A stretch of DNA of 39,152 nucleotides, taken from contig JAMYWO010000094.1 of the NCBI GenBank assembly GCA_024220525.1, positions 98,672-137,823 of the forward strand, written 5' to 3'. Below the pieces are notes generated by a model. It was not told where the DNA came from, did not search any database, and saw only the letters and a list, made by a program, of their open reading frames with translations. The position numbers and the translations under genes were made by a program. The stretch's first letter is position 1; every line of letters starts with the position of its first letter. The DNA is from Cochliopodium minus (taxonomy: Eukaryota; Discosea; Himatismenida; Cochliopodiidae). Shown in pieces: positions 1 through 9,778 of the stretch.

Positions 1-6
1 GACTTT

Positions 7-998
7 ATGATCAACCCAAAAACAAAACTCCACCAAACCTATTGCAAATGCTTTTTAGATTCTTCACTTGATGGCTCAAATGGGATTCCTCCTTTCTATC
101 AATATCTCAAACATTTTCTCGGACAAGAAGGATGTTTTGATAATTTAGATTCTGCAAGAGGTTTTGTTTTCAATATTATCAACTTTTTGTGTGGAAGAAT
201 GAAGAACAAAGAGAAAGCGACCAAAAAAGATTCCAAAACAAAGTCAAAACAAAATGGCAAAGTTTATATTGATGAAAACAAATTCAATTTTCTTTTGAAC
301 GAAATCCTCAAAACCTCTTCTATCAACCAAATTAATGGATTCATCGCCAGAGAAGTTGTATTTGGTTTCAGTGATTTGATAATCCCATGTTTAAAGGACA
401 CTTCCAAAGAAGCCAAACAAAAATTCACCGATTTCTTTGAATGTTTGTCTGAAATTATCTTCTTTTTGTACTTGGAAAAGAAAGAACAACAAATTAGTTT
501 GATTAGACAAAGAGCTTGGGTTAGGACATACCAACTCTCGAAGAAAATAGTTGATTTATTCGGGAAAGAGGAGGCAAAATCATTGATGGACAATTACCTT
601 CACAACATAATATCGCATTTTCCAGAATGTTTCGAAGAAGGACCTCTCTCAGAGATCTCCACTGAAAGATTTGAGTCTTACATCTCACAAATGATCAAAA
701 AAACTCATAATAACAGGGAGGTTGAGGCTTTGTTTGGTATCATGGTAGACAATTTCTTCAAATTGATTTGTTTTCTTTATTTTTCTTTATTTTTAATTTA
801 GTTTTTTGTTTTTGTTTTTATTATTTTTAAAAGGAAAAGTCTTATGAAGAACAATTCCTTTACAAAACTAAAAATTCATCATCTGGAAATAAACTAAAGT
901 ACAGTGTTTCTTTCTCAAACGGTCACAAATGGAATGAAATTACTATCAACCTCAAAGAAGAATGCTTTAACGAGTTACCTGCACTACTTAAAGATTGA
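7..998 (+). CDS. Hypothetical two-exon protein, possibly transposon-derived
   Basis: I do not recognise this gene with certainty. The first exon (7-744) is open from near the window edge and may be 5'-truncated. An 89-nt intron (745-833, GT...AG) joins it in phase to 834-998, giving about 300 residues. The long first exon is a helical, Lys-rich protein with no signal peptide. The stretch 'HFPECFEEGPLSEISTERFE' (about residues 207-226) resembles, from memory, C-terminal parts of transposase-related proteins, but this is weak. Directly after the stop, another frame still reads like protein ('GEEWFHNNDKSSITFKGDF', about 1019-1080), so the gene probably carries a frameshift near 998 and once continued. 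Together with the reverse-transcriptase fragment downstream this suggests a decaying mobile-element gene. Confidence 0.4.
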
Positions 999-1741
999 AT
1001 GACAACAATCACTTGGAGGGTGAAGAGTGGTTCCATAACAACGACAAATCTTCAATTACCTTCAAAGGAGACTTTTCTCTTTTATGGGGGGAACCTCTGC
1101 AAAAAAAAATTAAAGAAATCCCTTAACAAAATTTTTCTCAATATTTTTTTAAAAAACTGATGAAGCCATCTTGAAGAGCACCCCCAAAAGCCTATATCAT
1201 CAAATATTTTTTTAAAATTCTTTTTTAATTATCATCAAAAACTCCTGACAAAATCGATCCTCACTATCTTGTTGAGATTGAATTTTTCAAACAATGAAAG
1301 TTGAAGAAATTTTATTTAATTGTTATGATTTTCCTTGTTGATTCTGTACCTCTCGATGTATTAATTCTAATACAAATTATAACATTTCTTTCACTGCAAA
1401 AAGTGGATCAGTTTATTTTTTGTCACCGTTATAAAAAAATTCAAGTTCGTATAAGTACCTTGCTCATATGTTTTTAAGAGTACTTTAAATGACCAAATCT
1501 CATTTTCTTGATGTTTATGACCATTATTGTCGTTGTGTGTTGACGATCAGGGTCTTTCTGATAGACGTTTATTTTTTGTCAGACTACTTTACATGTCAAT
1601 CTGGTATCTTGTAGGGAGGATACCATATATAAATATATATTTGATGAAATTCAATGAAATTTTTCTTTCCAAAATTTTCAAACAAAAAAAAAAAAAAAAT
1701 GAAGAGAATAATACAAAACGAACGTCAAATAATTTTCATCA
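999..1741 (+). other. Degenerate coding remnants, no intact gene
   Basis: Short protein-like patches occur in changing frames: 'KTPDKIDPHYLVEIEFFKQ' near 1238-1296 ends at a stop, and the rest is broken by stops and homopolymer runs. The open frame at 1527-1751 has no recognisable content and ends in a poly-A/Asn stretch. The region looks like the decayed 3' part of the preceding gene. I see no RNA gene or other functional element here. Confidence 0.4.
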
Positions 1742-2268
1742 ATTTAGCTGATGATGCACATGGAATACAAGTTGCAGTAACATGAAGGAGCTGTCGCTGC
1801 ACATAGAACTGGTGATGCACACGGAGAACATGCTATGCTGTAACTGGGGCGAAGCTTTGAGTAGATGCACACAGAGCTGCTGATGCACATGGAGAACAGG
1901 TTGCTGGGAAATTTTCCGCTGCATATGGAGCTGCTGCACATGTAGTTCATGATTCAGTGCCTGGAGGAGCTCGCAATGTAAGACCTGCTGCAAAACACCC
2001 AAAGATAAGAGAAATATTACAAAATTACTCCAAAAAAAGCTGTTTCTGCCCTCAAAGCTGTTTATGCAACTTTGAAAGTTCCCTGGAAAGTTGAAAAGGT
2101 GAAAAAGGAAAAAGAGGGGAAAAAACAAAAAGAAGATCTTTAATCTTCACAAAGTAATGATAATACAACTGAAACATCAGAAAATAAGGTTGACAATTTT
2201 GAAGAAGTAATGTCAGAACTGTCAAAACAAATTGATAATGTTTTCTGGAAAGAAATTGAAGAATTAAA
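1742..2268 (+). pseudogene. Ala/His-rich repeat remnant leading into a LINE-type ORF
   Basis: The plus strand carries degenerate copies of a unit reading roughly 'GAADAHGEQ' / 'GDAHGEH', separated by stops and frame changes between 1742 and 1945. The base pattern gctgatgcacatggagaac recurs with changes. It then reads 'AAKHPKIREILQNYSKK', and after a one-base frame change 'AVSALKAVYATLKVPWKVEK', followed by a stop at about 2140 and another acidic patch 'KVDNFEEVMSELSKQIDNVF' near 2188-2242. I read this as the decayed N-terminal part of the retrotransposon ORF that starts again at 2269. The higher GC of the repeats contrasts with the surroundings. Confidence 0.45.
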
Positions 2269-2937
2269 TTGGAAGAAAAATTGTTTAAGAAAAAGATAAA
2301 AGGAGCAAACAAGATCTACTCAATGCATCTCAAGTTTAAAACTTCGATCAAATCAAAACTTGAGTATCTCCAAAAGGAGGATGGTGAAAAGATGAAAGGA
2401 ATGGATGCTGCAAACCTTGCAAAAGAAGTGTATGAAGAAATCTACAAGAACGAAATGATTGACATGGAGTGTTTCGACAAACTTGATCTTGGTGAGAAGT
2501 TCGACTTGGAAACAAAGAAAACTTTGAACAAACTCTTCACTGAGAAAGAAATAAGACATGCAATCAAGAAAACTCCAAACAAAGCACCTGGACCTTCAGG
2601 AATGAGAATTACTCTTTTTAGAAAGTTTATTGATCACTTTGCACCAATTCTCACAAAAATTGCAAATGAATCTCTTCTTATTGGAATCACAAGTGAATCG
2701 ATGTTGAAAGGAAACATCACTCTCATCCCAAAGAAAGAAGATAGCAATGATGTGAACGTCCTTAGACCAATTACACTTCTCGAAATATCCAGAAAAATAA
2801 TCACCAAAGCAATGACTCAAAGAATCAAACAATGTCTCTTGAAAAACAATTTGATAAGTGAAAATCAGTTTTGTCATCCAGGAAGGCTCATCCATGACAA
2901 TGTGCACGTACTTTTCATGGCATTTTTGATGAAGTAA
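2269..2937 (+). mobile_element. Non-LTR retrotransposon reverse transcriptase, 5' fragment
   Basis: The open frame of 222 residues has the N-terminal hallmarks of LINE-type reverse transcriptase. 'KKTPNKAPGPSGM' matches the (K)APGPDG motif before RT block 1. 'NITLIPKKEDSND' and 'LRPITLLEISRKIITKAMTQR' correspond to the IPK...RPISLL...K...R blocks (1-2a). 'ENQFCHPGRLIHDNVHVL' corresponds to the NQxGF..GRsi.DN block. The frame stops at 2935-2937, before the catalytic YxDD block. A shifted frame continues for a few dozen residues ('FDEVNIAPNIFNATF', about 2921-2965) and fades. The copy is therefore 3'-truncated and dead: no endonuclease, YxDD or tail is visible. Upstream coding remnants belong to the same element. 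Confidence 0.88.
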
Positions 2938-3182
2938 ATATTGCACCTAATATTTTCAATGCAACTTTCAAATGTGTCTACGGGGGTATTTTTGGAAGTG
3001 TTGCTCGATATTTGTTCTTTTACATCAATATGATTTTGTTGTCAGTTTTACATTGAATGAAGAAACAATTTAAATCATTTTTTGTTCCCGAAAAAAAGTA
3101 GGCATCTGATGATTTATGATCAGCTTCTGGAAACCAAAAACAATTCGTTAATTCTTCACTTCTTATTAAAGATTCTTTTATT

Positions 3183-5114
3183 TCAATCTTGAACTTTGGT
3201 GGAAGTTACTTTGATTTCATTTTCGCAAGGATATTTAATGGTAAACAACTTTGAGAGAGGAAGAAAGATAGTAGATGGATCTACAGAATTTTTTGCAGCC
3301 AAGCAATTTCCACCCAAATATTGAGACAATGTGATAGAATTTCTCTTCAAAAGAAAGTTCTTCATTTTGCAGTAAAAGAACAGATTTAATCTAAAAACAT
3401 TACTTCTGCTGTGAATGTTTCGAATTTGATTGAATTTAGTTGTGGAGCTAAACTCTCTATGTTTTGAAGAGAAGAACAAACTTTAAGGTAGATTTCCATG
3501 TCTCCTTGAACTGCGAGTGCAGAAAGTGAAATGTGAGCAAACTTGAAAATATTTATCAGACTCGTTTTCACAAATAATTTATCTGTTGTTGTGCTTAGTT
3601 CAGAGAGTGAACGAAATTCAAGTGGCTCATAGTGAGAAGATAACAACAAAACTCTTGCATCAATACTTTCAAAGATTACTAGAGATGGCTCTATCTCAAT
3701 ATTCAGCAAAACAGGACAAAGCCACTTGAGGATATGATGTTCATTCAATGACTGGCATGGATAATCCACTTGACTGTATAAAGGGGAGTAATGGAAGGAT
3801 TGTATTGTATTATAGTTTAAGTAGTTAACTATTTTTGATACTGTCCTGGGTGAGAAGGTAACATGAGAGCGTTCTTTTCATTCTGACTCAGAGGGGGCAA
3901 ACTTTTGGATTTACTTCTAGTTTCATTGATCTTTTGGATGATAACGCTTTTATAAATGGGCCCAAAAACATCAAGGTGTCCTTTTTCAAATCTGGTTGGA
4001 GAAATGCATTCTTTTTGTTGATCATCAAAGTAAGCTGGAATCAAGCTGACAATTATAGTAAAACAGTGATTATTATCTTTTGGATTGATGAAATATATGC
4101 AAGTTTCTTTGATTTCATTGATGACATGAAGAGCTCTCTCCCTCCCTAACTTTTGGATTTCATCTATTGAAATTGATAGTTTGAGATTCTTCATTTCTGT
4201 GATCCCAAAAGCTTCTTCAAGAATGAACTTAATCATAAATAAGAGATCTGAAGGCATCATGTCCAGAAATATCTCCCTACATTTTGTGAAGTGCCTTAAA
4301 GTTTTTTCCTTGTTCATTCCAAAATAAAAACTTTTTATAAAAAAAATTGAAAAATTAAACAAAAAAAAGGAAAAAGGAAAAAAAATACTTGTAAAAAACT
4401 CTGAAGCAAAGATCCTTTATAGTTTCTTCTTTATTTTTTGTTTTAAAATCACCCTCTTTTACTTCATGCTCATCATTATATCCAGATGAAAGGAATGAAA
4501 TGAGAACTCAAAATCTCTTTATTATTATTTTCGTTATTATTATTATTATTATTTTGAAAAAATTTTTCTGAAAACTTTCCATTGGCCCATCCCTGGAGTA
4601 TCCATTAAAGCCATGATTTTTTTCCTGTTTTCTGTTTTTGATTGGATAATTAATTTGATTAATCTTTTGAACATATACTCCCTTCCAACAAAGAAATCAT
4701 CATTGTCAAAAAGTTTTGTTGTCAGACAATTTACTTCGTATGGATTTTCTTTTAATTTGAGACTGTCTGAAAGAGATGAATCCCATCTATCCAACAATAA
4801 TCTTAAGAGAGCAAATTTTTTATTTCCAAAGATATCTAAATTTGGTTATAATTTAAAAAATTAATTTATAACAGAAGATTCTTACATTTCCCAAATTTAT
4901 CTTTAAGAACTTGGTTTAAGTTGAAAAGCAAATCTAAATATTTTTGTGGTTCCTCATTCAAATAATTTATCGATTTCAATTTATTCGTGCCATTATTGTC
5001 ATAATCTGGAAGCTTGTGGAAAAATATTGAAATGAAATTGATTAAATTTTGGAAAAATAAAATTTTTACTATATTGTTGCCAAGCTTTGTTAATGTATCT
5101 TTTGATATAATCAT
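3183..5114 (-). pseudogene. P-loop NTPase-like multicopy-type protein, probably damaged
   Basis: Five exons splice on the minus strand. Exon 1 starts at ATG 5114 and ends near 4889. Exon 2 runs to about 4570. Exon 3 covers about 4504-4390. Exon 4 runs from about 4331 to 3842. The 68-nt intron 3774-3841 and the 44-nt intron 3360-3403 then lead to a TGA at 3183. The product is about 500 residues. 'FFVGREYMFKRLIKLI', then 'KKIMALMDTPGMGQW', resembles a GRE...L box plus Walker A; 'LKLSISIDEIQKLG' resembles Walker B. The layout recalls RHS/Crinkler/STAND-type NTPases, a family-level guess. Walker A has Q-W where G-K-S/T is expected. The exon 2-3 junction right after it does not splice in phase, so the gene is probably inactive or misassembled there. 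A 'LPPLSQNEKNAL' motif follows the NTPase part. Confidence 0.5.
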
Positions 5115-5471
5115 TTTAAATCTTTTTAAGATATTTCTGGGGAGATACTTAAATCTCTATCTATTCCTTTTATTTTGATTTCTTTTCTGACTTTTTCCTC
5201 ATTTTTTTTTTAATTACAAATTATAAAAAACTTAAGAATATTTACAATTCTAAAAAATTATGAGAAAATTATTTAAAAATATAAACAAATTTTCTCAATA
5301 TGAAGATATACTTTCTCAAGATATAATTTGGATGGTATCAAAAAGGGACTCCAAATCTTTCTTTATTAAGGAAGACAATTTCTCTGTAAACAAATTGATG
5401 TGAAAAATATGTGAGGAAAACCTATCACAAAACCACAAAACGCGAGAATGTATGCTACCAATATGAATAGG
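5115..5471. other. AT-rich gap between NTPase gene and microsatellite
   Basis: I see no supportable gene. On the minus strand just beside the microsatellite (5471-5370) one frame is strongly hydrophobic ('FILVAYILAFCGFVIGFP'), and another encodes 'GSIHSRVLWFCDRFSSHIF'. Either could be an exon of a membrane protein. Neither joins in a convincing way to the TMC-like exons upstream. GC is locally higher at 5400-5460, which hints at coding origin. Confidence 0.3.
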
Positions 5472-5596
5472 TATTTTATTTATTTTATTTATTTTATTTA
5501 TTTTATTTATTTTATTTATTTTATTTATTTTATTTATTTTATTTATTTTATTTATTTTATTTATTTTATTTATTTTATTTATTTTATTTATTTTAT
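5472..5596. repeat. (AAAATAAAT)n / (ATTTATTTT)n microsatellite
   Basis: About 14 near-perfect copies of a 9-bp unit lie within the intron that follows the last N-half exon of the TMC-like gene. Translated, it gives meaningless KIN-KIN runs. The same unit recurs at 26605-26675, also in a TMC-like intron and next to an N. Confidence 0.97.
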
Positions 5597-5626
5597 AGAT
5601 ATTTTTTATTTTTTGGTTTGATTTAC

Positions 5627-7501
5627 CTCCACTTGTGTCAATATCAAACAAATGACTTTCCAGATAATACCTTCTAATGATACTACAATAGCAGTAAGAA
5701 GAGAGACAGTGAAACCAACGACCGAAGCCTTATCAGGAAACTTTGTATTCAAAAATCTTTGGAGTCTAAATAAAAAAAGTTGAAAATTAAAAAAACCAAT
5801 ATAAAAATAAAAATAAAAATAAAAAATAAAATAAAAAATAAAAAATTAATTAAAAAGAAAAATTAAAAATTAATTAAAAAATATTAAAAATAAAAATAAA
5901 AAATAAAAAAATAAAAAAGAAAAAGAAATGGAAAATAAAATTAAAAAAGAAAAGAAAATGAAAAATAAAAAATAAAAAGATTAAATAAAAATCAAAAATA
6001 ATTATAAAATAAAATTGAAAATGAAAAAAAAAAATAAAAAATAAAAAGAAAATGAAAAAATATGAATAAAAATAAAATAAAAATAATTATTAAATAAAAA
6101 TAAAAATAAAATCAAATTAAAAATAAAAATCAAAAATATTTTTACTTTGTCAAACCAAAGTTGATTCCCACACTGATACCCAGACTCAAGAAGAAGAGGA
6201 GGTAAGAGATAATTCTTCTGACTGCTTTCTCTTTCCTTGTAAAATGTAAGTTCTCATCAATGAAACCCTCTTCTTCTATGATTGTGTCTATTTCTGGCTT
6301 GTGAACAATACCGACATACGCATAAAAGATTGGACTAAAAAATGATTTTTTAAAATTATATAATAATAAAATAAAATTAAAATTAAATATTAAAAAAATT
6401 CATTTTAAAAATAAAATTAAAAAAAAAATTAAATAATTGAAAATATCAAAAGACAATTATAAGTTTCATGAAAATTTTTTTTACCCTAAAGCGAACCACA
6501 TTCCAAATGCAACAATACAAGTTATGATCCATGTTGTTTTTAATTCTGCAGGATATACATTTATAAAAAGTTCGTTGGTTGAAAACTAAATGAAATAAAA
6601 TTTAATTTAAAAATAAAAATATAAAAAAAATATTACAGAATTTGCTTGTTGATCATGGTATCTATAAATAAGAAACTTTATCCAGTTAGCCAATACTGGT
6701 CCACTCAATAGCAAGTTGTATAAGATGAGGTATCTAAGGAACAAAAAGAATGTTCTTGTACCTTGACCAAAACTGTTTTTTTTTTTTTGGAAAAGTAATT
6801 TATTGGGAAGAATGGAAATTTTAAAAGTATGCGTATTACTTTTCAAATGATGCATATTGTTTAATATAAATTTTAATTTTGAAATAAACGAAGAAAAATA
6901 TAAATATTTGATCTTTTTGGAATTTTCTATCAAATTTCTTTTGTCATATATCTTATTTTCTTTTTCCCAATTTAAGTATTTATATAATTTTTTTTTTCTT
7001 ACTTGTCTTGGATCTTTTCAGGGGAGCACCATACAGGCAATACTAATCTCTCATTCTCGTACATCGCTTCTCTTTCCAAATATGGATTACCCTTCTTCGA
7101 AAATCTAATGAAAATGGTAAGAAATTTAAAAGAAATGTTCAAAAAAAAATATCTATCCGTTAAGAAAAATTCATTAAATTCATCAATCAAATTGCAAATG
7201 AGGATAAATGATTTTGATATTGTTAAAATAATTTAAAAAAATTCATAAATTGATATATGCCATGTATAGAGTAACAAATTTTTTTAATATCTTACTTTAT
7301 CTTTTGTGTATTTGTGTCATAATTTCCTTTTTTATGTTCTCCTCTTATATCGTTTTTATTTGGTGATTTCGGCTTGTTGCTATCATCCATAGTCATGGGA
7401 GGCAAATCTGGAAGATCTGGAAGATTGTTGCCCATATCTATGTTACCCCCATGCTGTATATCATCCATCATGATGTTGTTATGATCGACATTGTTTCTCA
7501 T
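5627..7501 (-). CDS. TMC-like (transmembrane channel-like) protein, N-terminal half
   Basis: Six exons splice in phase on the minus strand from ATG 7501 to a donor at 5626. The hydrophilic N-terminus (about 70 residues, with 'PDLPDLPPMTMDD') is followed by 'NPYLEREAMYENERLVLPVW'. 'FGQGTRTFFLFLRYLILYNL' then matches the TMC-family segment around TM1 (FGxxxxSYFxFLRwLxxxN). Further TM stretches follow: 'TWIITCIVAFGMWFALG', 'AVRRIISYLLFFLSLGISVG' and 'ASVVGFTVSLLTAIVVSLEG'. The last exon ends 'WKVICLILTQVE' in phase 0 and runs into an intron that enters the microsatellite. The matching next exon is not downstream. It lies at 26569, 19-21 kb away (see that entry). TMC proteins are relatives of anoctamins and OSCA and form or regulate mechanosensitive channels. 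Anoctamin is the main alternative, but the FLR motif favours TMC. Introns are AT-rich; the one at about 5770-6145 is nearly pure A/T. Confidence 0.7.
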
Positions 7502-7917
7502 TTATAGAATGTTTATATTAATATTTTGATTTGTATTGATAGTCTATAGATTATGGTCTATATGGATGAAAGTTTATTTGATACAATAAGGAAATATAAA
7601 ACAAATTTTAATTTTTTTTAATTAATTTATAAATAACTTGTTTATTTTCTCTCCTTTCTATCCAAACAAAAATTTGATCCCTATCAATCAACTATATTTA
7701 CATTCTCCTAAATGAAAACAAATCAAAAGTAGATTTTAATCTCCAGATCTTTTAAATTGGAAATAATGGAAAAAATAAATTTTCTTAAAAAGTTAACTGA
7801 ATGAAAATTTGGAAAGCAAAAAGTAACAATATAAAGAATCTACAAGTAAATTTTAAATTTTAGATTGGCATCTAAAAAAAAATAATTCAAATAAAAACTT
7901 TTTTTTAATTAATTAAT
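7502..7917. promoter_or_regulatory. Intergenic AT-rich spacer upstream of the TMC-like gene
   Basis: This stretch separates the start of the TMC-like gene (7501, minus) from the stop of the F-box gene (7920, minus). It must hold the TMC promoter and the F-box gene's 3' end. It is almost entirely A/T with no recognisable motif or ORF. Confidence 0.4.
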
Positions 7918-7919
7918 TA

Positions 7920-9671
7920 TTAGATCAGATTTTCGATTGAAATTAGATGCATTAATCTACTTTTAATTTGTTCATAATTCATTTCGTTCAACATACACTC
8001 CTTACTAACTTTATGTGTGATCTCCCTTTCTAACTTTTCAATGTTAAAATTGTTTTTATAGATAATTGGCAAATTCGTTTGATTGCTAAATAATTCATGA
8101 GCTATTTCTTTGACAGAATCATGGCAACATCCTTCATCGAGGTTATTTCTCATAATAACTCCAATACCGCAACTAACGAATGAAGAAATTAGCTTAAAAT
8201 CGTTTTGTATTGTAGAAAAATATCTTACCTTTGTTTTTCATACTTTTTTGATTCATTTTGCAATAAAGAATCTTTCAATATCCAGTATCTTAAAAAAAAA
8301 GATTTTTCCATATTTAATTTCTCTTCAAAGCTTAATTTAAGATTTGAAAGATCCCTTTCTAAATGACTAGAATTTAAAGAAAGTTTAAAAAAAAAACAAA
8401 CAAGTTGTTCATTTCTTACCTTTTCCAGACTAAATTGTCTCTCGAAAACAATAACCATTCTTTTGAAACTAAACCACATTTCAGAGTATTTTTACAATCT
8501 AAAATTTTAAAAATCATTCTAACTATTGTCGTTCTCAATCCTTTTTGTGAAGGTAGTTCGATAAAGGTTTCATCATAATTGTTTATATGTTGAAAATTTG
8601 CTAATTGTTATAAAATGAATAATTTTTAGAATTATTTTTTCAAAAATTTCAATTATTTACAATCAAATCTTGAAGGAATATGTTTAACTCGATCTTGTTA
8701 AAAAGTTATATTGAAAAATTTTTTAAAAAAATTTTCTAAAGTTAATTTACATCTAATGGCTTGCCTTTTAGCAAAACTATCTGCTCTTTTAGTTAAACAA
8801 GAAAAAATTATTGAATCACAGAAAGCAAAATTTTCGTAAATGGATTTGTTTAAGTAAGAAAATATAACAATCCAAAGTCTTCTGAAATAATGGAAAGAAT
8901 AAATTTTTGTTGGATTTAGAGAACAGAATTCTTTATATTTATCTTCGTAGTTCAATAGCTGGTAAAACTAAATTATTTGATAATCGTAAATAAAAAATTG
9001 TTCAATTTAAATATATTTACTTTTTCCAAGTATTCTAGTAAAAAGATGAAGAAATTATCGAAATTATTGTATTCATTCTTATTTTTGTGTATTTCAAGAT
9101 AAAGTTCTTCCAAATCATCTTCATTTATTTCTGTTCTATTCAAAATATTTTTTATTTTTTCCTCATAAAATTCTTTCGTTTTTATCTATTTAAAAATTTA
9201 AATTTGAAATTTTTTTTAATCTGTTTTATTACCATGTCTTCATTATCTTCAGATATTGATTTCTCCAGTTCTCGTTTTCTTCTATTAAAATCATTGATCA
9301 GATCTGATAAAGTTGATTCTATCACATCGAAAGAATATCCAATATTATTTTCTAGTATATCTTCCAATCTTTCAATAAAATCCTAATGAATCTTTGTAAA
9401 ATAGATTTTAGTTTGAATATTAATTTTTATTTACAAATGAATCTATCTCTTTGTCAAATTCTATTTTCAAGAATACATCTTTAATAAATTCTATTGCATT
9501 ATACTTTGTGATTTTATCATCTTTCGAGTATATTTTGAATATTTCTAATAATAATGCATTCTTATTTAAAGGGAAAGAAATATTCAATCCCATTATCGAT
9601 TTTTTATTATCTTTTTTCTTAACATTTTCAATAGAAATTTCTTTTATAATCAAAAACTTTTGATCAAACAA
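7920..9671 (-). CDS. F-box protein, multi-exon
   Basis: Seven exons join in phase on the minus strand to a TAA at 7920. The middle-late exon carries 'ELPSQKGLRTTIVRMIFKIL' followed by 'GLVSKEWLLFSRDNLVWK'. This is a good F-box (LP...l...IF..L....l...vSKeW..l..d..lW), which binds Skp1 in SCF ubiquitin ligases. The N-terminal 270 residues are Asp/Glu/Lys-rich and helical, with 'NRRKRELEKSISEDNEDM' probably coiled. The tail ('FFLRYWILKDSLLQNESKK', then 'HELFSNQTNLPIIYKNNF') has no recognised substrate-binding repeat. The true start is unresolved. 'KDNSDYNLPNDCLIKSF' just upstream reads as coding but is out of frame by one base at a T5 run near 9656. This could be a sequencing indel, a lesion, or an undetected splice. 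The gene is divergent from the PA-7TM gene, with starts about 100 bp apart. Confidence 0.62.
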
Positions 9672-9778
9672 TCATTTGGCAAATTATAATCAGAATTATC
9701 CTTTCTTTTTGAGAATAATTAAATATTATTTTTGTTTTTTGAAAAAATTTAAAAAAAATTGTATTTACTCATTTCAAA

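Noticed and set aside
5316-5651. Minus-strand frame with a KIN-KIN-KIN run
   Set aside because: The run is the translated microsatellite, and the frame crosses a splice donor of the TMC-like gene.
5800-6145. Apparent repeat array of aaataaaaat-type units
   Set aside because: There is no fixed unit. It is a low-complexity A/T intron of the TMC-like gene, and neither CRISPR nor telomeric.
5627-7501. Anoctamin identity for the split membrane protein
   Set aside because: The FLR motif near TM1 and the FDIS...IYRQ...PILP order fit TMC better. Anoctamin is kept only as the alternative because the families are related.
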